From positions 109,887 to 173,886 of the forward strand of contig JAAVTG010000379.1 of assembly GCA_011947345.1 (NCBI GenBank): a stretch of DNA of 64,000 nucleotides, given 5' to 3'. Position numbers and translations under genes: made by a program. Shown here one piece after another: positions 58,170 to 64,000 of this stretch. The DNA is from Phytophthora quininea (taxonomy: Eukaryota; Oomycota; Peronosporomycetes; Peronosporales; Peronosporaceae). A model generated the notes under the pieces. It made no database searches, was not told the DNA's origin, and saw only the letters and a program-made list of their open reading frames with translations. How positions within the stretch are numbered: the first letter of the stretch is position 1; the number at the start of each line of letters is the position of its first letter.

Positions 58170-58811
58170 ATGGACAAGCAGTACGAGGATGCAGCTGCTC
58201 TTCGGCTGCGGGCAATTGATGCTGAGGCCGCGGCTGTCCAGGACCTCTTCGCTGCACGACGCTGACTGAATGATGTGCACGAAAGCGATGGCGAAGAGAG
58301 GATGGCTAGTCGCCTACAGGAAACTCGTGTGGCAGAACTGGATATGGCCGTAGCTGATGCTCGCATAGCAGCAGATAATGCAGATGATGCTTGGATTGAC
58401 GCATTGCATCGGTCTGTGCGCGATGGTAGGCTCACTAGATGGCACGAACAAGACCAACAGATCACCGGTGTTGTTCGTGAAGGGCAGGAAAACGTAGAGC
58501 TCGTGACGCAGCAGCAGCAGCCGCGACTTCAAGCGGTGAATATTTTCCTGGTGATCCAAGAAAGTGAGGACCTGGAGAAAGCAGTGACACACAGCAAGCG
58601 ACTGGAAAGCGACTGCATTCGTTGAACGAAGGATTGAGTCATAACAGGCAGTGTAGAAGAAGCAAAACAAGAAGAGAACAGTCGTGTCGATAGCGAAGAT
58701 GGTCAAGAAGAAAACGACGTCAGCAACGAAGACACTTGTGGTGGATCAGATCAGTCAGACTCTGATGGCGGCTCATACGTTTCATCCGGCAACGATGATA
58801 ACGATGATTAA
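58170..58811 (+). pseudogene. Cassette B gene 1: acidic-tailed helical protein, interrupted
   Basis: ATG at 58170 (MDKQYEDAAALRLRAIDAEA). A TGA at 58263-58265 interrupts an otherwise open frame that continues LNDVHESDGEERMASRLQET and ADNADDAWIDALHRSVRDGR. After frame changes near 58620-58650 an acidic tail (KQEENSRVDSEDGQEENDVS, ending SSGNDDNDD) runs to 58811. It sits at the same place and strand relative to the H4 gene as 43288-43755. Confidence 0.5.
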
Positions 58812-58953
58812 ATTTCAAATATATTCTAGAAATTCAAACAGTTTACGTTTACTCCAGGACGCCACATCGACCCGGAAGATGCTGTCATACTAGTTTATAG
58901 TCTCATTAAGAATTGGATGGAGTGATTTTCCAATTCAACCATTTGTTTCTGAC

Positions 58954-59295
58954 TTACTTCCCACCTACGTAGCTGCGCGTATTTCGATGGCTGAATCCAT
59001 ACATCGTGCGGCCTTGACGTTTGAGAGCATACACGACGTCCATCGTAGTCATCGTCTTCCGATTGGCATGTTCCGTGTAAACCACCGCGTCGCGAACGAG
59101 GTCACTTACAAACACCTTTAAAACAGCACGCGTCTCTTCATACACAAGCGCAGACATGCAAATGACTCCTGCACGACGTGCTAGGCGACGGATAGATGAG
59201 CGAGAAATGCCCTGGAGATTATCACGCAGAATGTAGCGATGACGCTTGGCACCTCCCTTCCCAACGCCTTTGGCGCCCTTCCCACGGCCTGACAT
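58954..59295 (-). CDS. Cassette B gene 2: divergent histone H4
   Basis: 113 aa, intact. [20 protein letters not shown], then the complete H4 fold ([55 protein letters not shown]) and an extra 10-residue tail ([11 protein letters not shown]) beyond the usual end. Lys5, 8, 12, 16 and 91 are kept; Lys20 is Tyr, Lys31 is lost (SRSS), Lys77 is Asn, and VKRIS reads VICMS. Canonical H4 is 102 aa and almost invariant, so this is a variant; it could replace H4 in nucleosomes or compete for chaperones. Lies between SANT and acidic genes. Confidence 0.9.
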   Translation of the reverse strand: MSGRGKGAKGVGKGGAKRHRYILRDNLQGISRSSIRRLARRAGVICMSALVYEETRAVLKVFVSDLVRDAVVYTEHANRKTMTTMDVVYALKRQGRTMYGFSHRNTRSYVGGK

Positions 59296-59645
59296 CTAAA
59301 CGAGAAAAACGTGTGAGAACGATTTCACCTCAGAAGTACTTGTCGTAGAATTAGCATATGTACGCGTTGGCTGCTGCTGCCTTGCTCGGGTTGAGTCTGA
59401 TCGCTTGTGCTTCCGAGAGGAAATTGGGAAATGGCACATCGTTCTCGCGTGGTACACTGACATGCTCGTAATGGCGTGCTGCCAGCTTCAAGCCCCCAAT
59501 AGCACATCATCTACCACACTGTCCGTTTATTAAACATTGTTTCAAGCAAGCTCTCTTCTACTTTGCGGTGACTGTTGCTGCACACACTACAATAAGCACA
59601 TCAAATCTAAACAACGTGTATTATCGTCCCTGTCAGCGTTCCCTC
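59296..59645. other. Intergenic region between H4 and SANT genes
   Basis: About 350 bp. It should hold the H4 promoter (transcribed leftward) and the SANT terminator. A CTCACACG-TTTTTCTC run directly precedes the H4 ATG on the minus strand. Confidence 0.35.
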
Positions 59646-60382
59646 TCAAACGTTTGCGATGCTGTACTTGAGCGACGAAATGCATTCCACCAGCTCTTTG
59701 TGTCTTCGTTCTGTGTTGCGCATGTCGATCTCTCTTTGCTGCTCCTTGGCTGCCCTTCTAAGCTGTCGTTGGTGCTGGTCGTCCTTGACTCGTGTGAGTT
59801 GGCGCTCTTCTCGCTGCTGGAACCAGAGGAACAGCTGGATTGCTGAACAGTGAGAATGCAGATGCTGTGAAGCACTCTCCATACTCAGCGACGCGACCGA
59901 ACTACACGATTCCTCCGGTTCTGTTGGACATTGGTCACCACACTCACTGTCGTCGGAGGGGAGCAAACTAGCACGACGCGGCGGCTCAGTTTCCTCATGT
60001 GTCTGATGTTCCACCACTGATTCTCCTGACGGGGAGGCAACAGCGTCGATGATTGTCCGTCGGTTGCGTTGGCTGGCTCCGTCAGGTGGAATCGTGCCAA
60101 GTTGGCACGCTCGATGATCTTGCGCCGTAGTTCTAGAGCCGCCTTTTCCTGCGAGTTCAGCTCCACCCCTTTCGCCTTCCGTGCTGCCGAGTAGAGCGTA
60201 GTGAACTTCCTCCGTAAGCTACCCGCGTCCCTCAGCTTCCAAGCGCTGTCTGCGGCTGTATTGTATGCGATCGCAACACCATCCCATTCAGACCGGGCCA
60301 CCGGCAACTCGTCTGCTACGACCGAAAGCAGTAGGCACTGCTCGGCGTACGTGTAATTTCGAGTTCCTCTGGGCTTGGTCAT
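59646..60382 (-). CDS. Cassette B gene 3: SANT/Myb-like (DUF6818-like) protein
   Basis: MTKPRGTRNYTYAEQCLLLS, LPVARSEWDGVAIAYNTAAD and LRRKFTTLYSAARKAKG form a three-helix SANT/Myb-like domain of the oomycete DUF6818 kind. The C-terminal half, in a frame shifted by one base near 60020-60050, has an acidic Ser-rich stretch and a coiled coil (QLFLWFQQREERQLTRV; NTERRHKELVECISSLKYSI). The conserved NTERRHKELVEC/DTDRRHRELMDC block is shared with copy A. Probably DNA or histone-tail binding. No nonsense codon apart from the shift. Confidence 0.65.
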
Positions 60383-61010
60383 CTATCCACAACCTCAATT
60401 AGTGCATGTCCACACTGTCAACACAATACAGCCCATGTCATACCTGTTTCTCCGCTTCTCCGCTTGCTTCGGCTCCTGGGCGGCCACTTCTGGAATGACG
60501 TACATCGCTGATGAGGGAGTTGTTCGATTTTTCGGCTCCCGTACTTCAATAAGATTTGGGTATATGCCTATTAGTTGTAAAAATGGGCAAAAATGGGCAA
60601 ACATCATAGTAAATTTGCATGCAGAAGTGCCAGCGTCACCAATATCAAAAAGGCCGTGCGTCGTCGCCAAAATGGGGAATTAAAGTCAAGCTGCACGAAT
60701 CTTGGTATAGAAGTGCGTCAGGATACTATGATAACTCGATTTGGGGGTTGAGTATAGCCATTCATGCAGCACAGTGCGCAGGAAAAGGTTTAGTTGGCTA
60801 GAAGTTGCCCGGATACAGAATTGTTAGCTCTCATATTAGAGTACGTCGAAGCTATTCAACTACTCAACTCTTGCAGTAGAATTGCTGAAAAGTAAGCTGA
60901 ATAACTTGTCGTTGATAAAGCGCTACCGACTACTTCGTCATGCTGTAACTACAAATGCAGATAAAGCAGGAGCGCTACTTCTGCAGTCTTTAAGTCTTTG
61001 ACAACGATCT
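60383..61010. other. Region between cassette B genes 3 and 4
   Basis: About 630 bp. Short frames exist on both strands (for example minus 60670-60395), without recognisable features. In copy A this interval is much shorter. Confidence 0.35.
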
Positions 61011-61020
61011 TCATGTTTTA

Positions 61021-61517
61021 CTAAGCGTGTGGGTCCCAGGACAAGTCCCGAAGCTTGACCGTGACTTGGCAGTATTTTCTTGAAACAGCTTCAAGCTGGA
61101 GTAGCCATTAATTTCAATGACCTTCCCCGCTGGCGGTAGCTCATTCGAAGCAGAGTCAGTATCCCACATTGTCGCCGTGAGCAGCACCGAATCAACCTCG
61201 TCACGGTTCTCGTCGTACGAATCACGAAACAACTAGGAAAAACAATAACATGCAACTTCAGAGCAGTGGTACAACCAAAACCATGGGGAACTACTTACTT
61301 TTAGCAAGTCCTCCAAGGGCTCGGGCGAAGCAGCATCGATAAGATGCAGTCTCGCTAGCTTAAAGTTCTGGTACATGTGGTTAGATGCCCACAACAACTT
61401 CATTTTCATCGTGAGCTTTTGGGGTGGCTCCGCGGTGTTGCGTAAGTTAGTCTGCAGCTCTGTAGGCACGTAATTGGCAACGAATTCGCGAATGGTGAGG
61501 CATTTTGTGGAATGCAT
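61021..61517 (-). CDS. Cassette B gene 4: two-exon OB-fold-like protein
   Basis: Exon 1 (61517-61299): MHSTKCLTIREFVANYVPTE, LTMKMKLLWASNHMYQNFKL, ending LEDLLK. A 66-bp GT-AG intron (61233-61298), at the same site as in copy A. Exon 2: LFRDSYDENRDEVDSVLLTA, TMWDTDSASNELPPAGKVIE, INGYSSLKLFQ. A one-base shift in an A run then gives CQVTVKLRDLSWDPHA and a TAG at 61021-61023; unshifted, the frame ends at 61011. Comparison with copy A shows mainly synonymous changes in the shifted frame, so that frame is coding. OB-fold-like by pattern only. Confidence 0.6.
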
Positions 61518-61575
61518 GGCAAGAAATCTTACTTGGACGTACCCTCGACGGTTGTCACGCGTCTAGTGTTAGTTT

Positions 61576-61746
61576 TTACTCTGCCAGGAGCTGACGGAGA
61601 CGTTCATAAGGCGTTTGGCGTGTTGGTGAATCAGCAGTTGTGTCGGTTTTGTGTGGCGAGGTGGACGAACACTTGGTCATTGTTGGCTTGACCTTAGCGC
61701 CCCGGCTGCTACTGGCTTCCGGTTTGTCTTTAGCCTTACCAGGCAT
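61576..61746 (-). CDS. Cassette B gene 5: small basic protein, TPYERLR type
   Basis: 56 aa: MPGKAKDKPEASSSRGAKVK, then a Thr/Ser-rich stretch, ending RQTPYERLRQLLAE. Shares SSRGAKVK and TPYERLR with copy A. Basic and probably unstructured; no known family. Confidence 0.55.
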   Translation of the reverse strand: MPGKAKDKPEASSSRGAKVKPTMTKCSSTSPHKTDTTADSPTRQTPYERLRQLLAE

Positions 61747-61959
61747 GATTCAAATTGAAGAGTGAGCTTCGATAAGCACCGTGACTTAACTGATTTGTGA
61801 CCACCTACACATGACTCGTATCAAAAGTGCCCGTTTGGCATTTTTCTCTAGCAACCGAACACTTCAGCATCACGCGCACGCGCAGCTTGAACGTGAGCAG
61901 GAAGTCCCACGTTGACACTAATAATTAGTTTTGACAGCACTTCACCGGGGCGGATTTAG

Positions 61960-62151
61960 CTAGAACAGCTGGGCTCGCCTTCGTTCCACCAGGTCAGGAC
62001 CATGCTGGGGCAAAGTACGCAGCGTGAGGGATGCAGAGGCAGCGGAGATCGCGGTAAGCGACAACGCAGGAACTTTTATTAGCTGGTTGCTATAACATAG
62101 CTTAACGTAAAGTGTTGAATCTGCCATCTTCACCTCGTGGAGTAATTTCAT
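61960..62151 (-). CDS. Unknown 63-aa protein
   Basis: MKLLHEVKMADSTLYVKLCY... ending ERRRAQLF. Occupies the same relative place and strand as 46559-46789. No clear homology. Confidence 0.3.
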   Translation of the reverse strand: MKLLHEVKMADSTLYVKLCYSNQLIKVPALSLTAISAASASLTLRTLPQHGPDLVERRRAQLF

Positions 62152-62224
62152 CTACCACTGGAGCCGCAACTGGTCTGCAAAGTCGCAAACGTGCTGGGCT
62201 TTTTGGATGTGTTGTTGTTCTTGG

Positions 62225-62430
62225 CCGCGGATTGAGCGCCTCCTTCAACGGCCGCGCGTACTTCTTAGCTGCCTTCGGATGACGTGCGTGTCGTCATCCA
62301 GCTGGTGCTGCTCCAGCGCCAGCAGCCTTTGCTTGTCCACGTCCAGCGCGTGCTCCTTCAGCGCCAGCACCTTCTGCTCGTTGGCCTTCGTGGCCTCCTG
62401 CTCACCCGTTGGCTTGGATGCGGCGCACTA
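62225..62430 (-). pseudogene. Coiled-coil remnant
   Basis: A frame without ATG reads EATKANEQKVLALKEHALDV and DKQRLLALEQHQLDDDTHV before TGA. It resembles the leucine-rich end of SANT/Myb-associated proteins. Probably a fragment of another gene of that kind. Confidence 0.4.
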
Positions 62431-62636
62431 TAGGCGCGGTTTTGGCATTTTCATGAAAAATCGGAGACTCCAACGAGAAGCTTCAACGTCAATCTCGAAG
62501 GGTGTCATTCATAAGACTCAGGCTCATCCAGGAATCGGTGGGCACGCATGAAAATGGAACCTTGCAATGAAACTGAAACAATGTGGTTTTCCTGCGTTGA
62601 ATTGGCATTCACGTAAGTACAATATTATTTTGAGAA

Positions 62637-62852
62637 ATGAAAAGAAGTGTTCCTTTGGTCTTACTTGAATTTTGTTGCACTTGTTACAGCATGGCAGCAC
62701 TAGTGAACGCTGCGCGCTCTTTGGTGTGTGAAGCTGAGAAGCAAGACCACTACGAAATGAAGGAGGGGAAGATCGCCACAGAATGTGAGGGCAACTTTGA
62801 AAAAATGCAACGCATTCTTACCGGGAAACTTCGCATTCCATATTTGCTGTGA
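62637..62852 (+). CDS. Unknown 71-aa protein
   Basis: MKRSVPLVLLEFCCTCYSMA at the start could be a signal-like hydrophobic segment; the rest is charged (EGKIATECEGNFEKMQR). An inner ATG at 62691 is a possible alternative start. No family recognised. Confidence 0.3.
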   Translation: MKRSVPLVLLEFCCTCYSMAALVNAARSLVCEAEKQDHYEMKEGKIATECEGNFEKMQRILTGKLRIPYLL

Positions 62853-62947
62853 TTGATGTGTGAGCATACCCTACAGTATGTCGAGGCATCGGCCTCCTAG
62901 CTAAGCGTTAAGTATCGCTGTTAATCTTGCAGGACATAAGCTGCTTT

Positions 62948-62961
62948 CATTCCCCAATTTC
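62948..62961 (+). promoter_or_regulatory. Perfect oomycete initiator before cassette B gene 6
   Basis: TCATTCCCCAATTT fits the TCATTYYNCAWTTT core exactly and lies 37 bp before the ATG at 62998. The copy A gene has a weaker TCACTTTTGAAATT at the corresponding site. Confidence 0.65.
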
Positions 62962-62997
62962 CCAAGCCAAGCACACCATCTCCTCTACGCGCACACT

Positions 62998-63737
62998 ATG
63001 TTTGCTCGAGCCAAACTGAACTCTCGCGGCTACGAGGTCCTGTACCGTGCGGTCCCCGACAACCTCGTCGACTATCTGCGGTCTCTATCGCTCGACCAGC
63101 AGACGCACTGATCCATGAAACTTGGGACGGTGAGACTCGTGACGAGAACCGCGAGAGAGCTCTCATTCCTGCCGAGGCGTCACGTGAAATGGCGCAATAC
63201 TTCAAGCGCTACTGCAAGACCTTCTTTCCGGATTCTACTGCTAACCAGTGGCACTTCTTGAAGACGGCAGGAGGTGCTCCGGATCAGTTGGTTCGCCGGG
63301 AGTTCTTGCCGCTGCCTGCCGGCTCTGGGTCCGTGGACGTGACCTCTTTGCCGGGCTCGGTCTATCGCAACTCAAGACGGCACCTATTTCTACGGCTACG
63401 GCTGGAACTGCCGCGTCGCCTTGCAGTCGGCATAAAACCTGATCGAGCTTAACAAAGGCGATATCGTCATGTTTCGGGGTGATTTTTGTTCGCCCGCGCT
63501 GGATCCCAGGCCAGCAGTGTGTATCTGCATGCCTACATCGACTTCCCCCGCTGTCCTCGACCCAAGTACCCCATCCTCGGAACCATGCCAGTCCTTCAAG
63601 ACGATCGCATCGTGGACGATGTGTTCTGCTACGTGTGGCAGTGCAATTTCGTCAGCGACTCAAGAAACTCGATGATCAGACACCTGAACCGCTACCATGG
63701 CTTCCGCTTCAACCAACCGCGTGATCTTGCTCTGTAG
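62998..63737 (+). CDS. Cassette B gene 6: jelly-roll (DSBH-like) protein with zinc-finger-like C-terminus
   Basis: MFARAKLNSRGYEVLYRAVP, then FKRYCKTFFPDSTANQWHFL, DGTYFYGYGWN, LIELNKGDIVMFRGDF, YLHAYIDFP and a C-terminal CYVWQC-x12-H-x4-H (NSMIRHLNRYHGF), ending RFNQPRDLAL at 63737. The finger spacing C-x4-C-x12-H-x4-H is complete here. The jelly-roll strands resemble cupin/2OG-oxygenase-like folds, but the first metal motif is not visible. Frame changes near 63105, 63370 and 63500 plus a TAA near 63436 are required, so the copy is either decayed or affected by sequence error. Confidence 0.55.
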
Positions 63738-64000
63738 GTGTTGCTTCGGGCCCATTGCCAACCCTTGCCTGCCGATTCGTCGAGCCCTACGGTAGCGGTA
63801 TGTATTGCAGTTTACTTTCATTGCAAGTTGCGTCGTAGGCTTATTTTTATTCAAAATACATACCTGAAGTTGTTTGATCGTGTTTAAAGGCGGTGTGTAT
63901 TTAAAATTAACAATGAATTATGAATGTTTTAACCTATATAGCGTCTGAAGCATCTCACCATAATGCCACGTGCTGCTAGTGGTAGATGTAATGAACTTGC
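63738..64000. other. Right edge, AT-rich, no gene supported
   Basis: About 260 bp, AT-rich at the end. An ATG at 63962 opens a frame that leaves the window after 13 codons and cannot be judged. Confidence 0.35.

Noticed and set aside
43066..64000. A Polinton or large-DNA-virus integration
   Set aside because: No family B DNA polymerase, packaging ATPase, retroviral-type integrase or recognisable capsid protein is present; the only replication gene is of Helitron type. The jelly-roll protein alone does not support a virus.

Overview
The window looks like nuclear DNA of an oomycete, most probably Phytophthora or another Peronosporales. Supporting signs are short GT-AG introns (about 50-75 bp), oomycete initiator motifs (TCATTYYNCAWTTT-like) just upstream of ATGs, a decayed Crinkler (CRN) effector N-terminus, and a transposon mix (Crypton, pogo, PiggyBac, Harbinger-like, hAT, Gypsy, Helitron, Fanzor) usual for these genomes.

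Layout. Two gene-dense islands alternate with repeat-rich tracts. Island 1 (1-13.6 kb) holds a golgin-like coiled-coil protein (-), a voltage-gated channel with a cyclic-nucleotide-binding domain (+), a small PH-domain protein (+) and a giant GAF/IQ/EF-hand protein (-). A transposon graveyard follows (13.8-30.5 kb): a pogo element with intact TIRs, a Crypton recombinase, a CRN fragment, PiggyBac, a Harbinger-like DDE gene, Gypsy pieces, two copies of an unknown coiled-coil locus, and hAT. Island 2 (31-41.2 kb) holds an aldo-keto reductase/Kv-beta-like gene, a broken copy of the GAF gene start, a PH-EDR2_C protein, mitochondrial methionyl-tRNA synthetase, glutamine:fructose-6-phosphate amidotransferase with a mitochondrial-type leader, and an STPGR/SHIPPO-repeat protein. 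A Fanzor-like (TnpB-related) gene is at 41.2-42.8 kb.

The right third (43-64 kb) is the most unusual part. A cassette of about six genes occurs twice in the same order and orientation: acidic-tailed coiled-coil (+), divergent histone H4 (-), SANT/Myb-like (-), a two-exon OB-fold-like protein (-), a small basic protein (-), and a jelly-roll/zinc-finger protein (+). The copies are at 43.3-48.0 and 58.2-63.7 kb. A complete but frameshifted Helitron Rep-helicase gene (48.8-54.7 kb, -) lies between them. A conserved GC-rich hairpin occurs on the left of each copy, 12,252 bp apart, which suggests tandem Helitron-like units carrying a chromatin-gene cargo. The left copy has nonsense codons in most genes; the right copy is close to intact.

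Caution on quality. Otherwise well-conserved single-copy genes carry single-base frameshifts, mostly one missing base in a G, C or A run. This looks more like homopolymer indels in a draft assembly than gene death, and it limits how far any frameshift here can be read as decay. In-frame nonsense codons are stronger evidence of decay.
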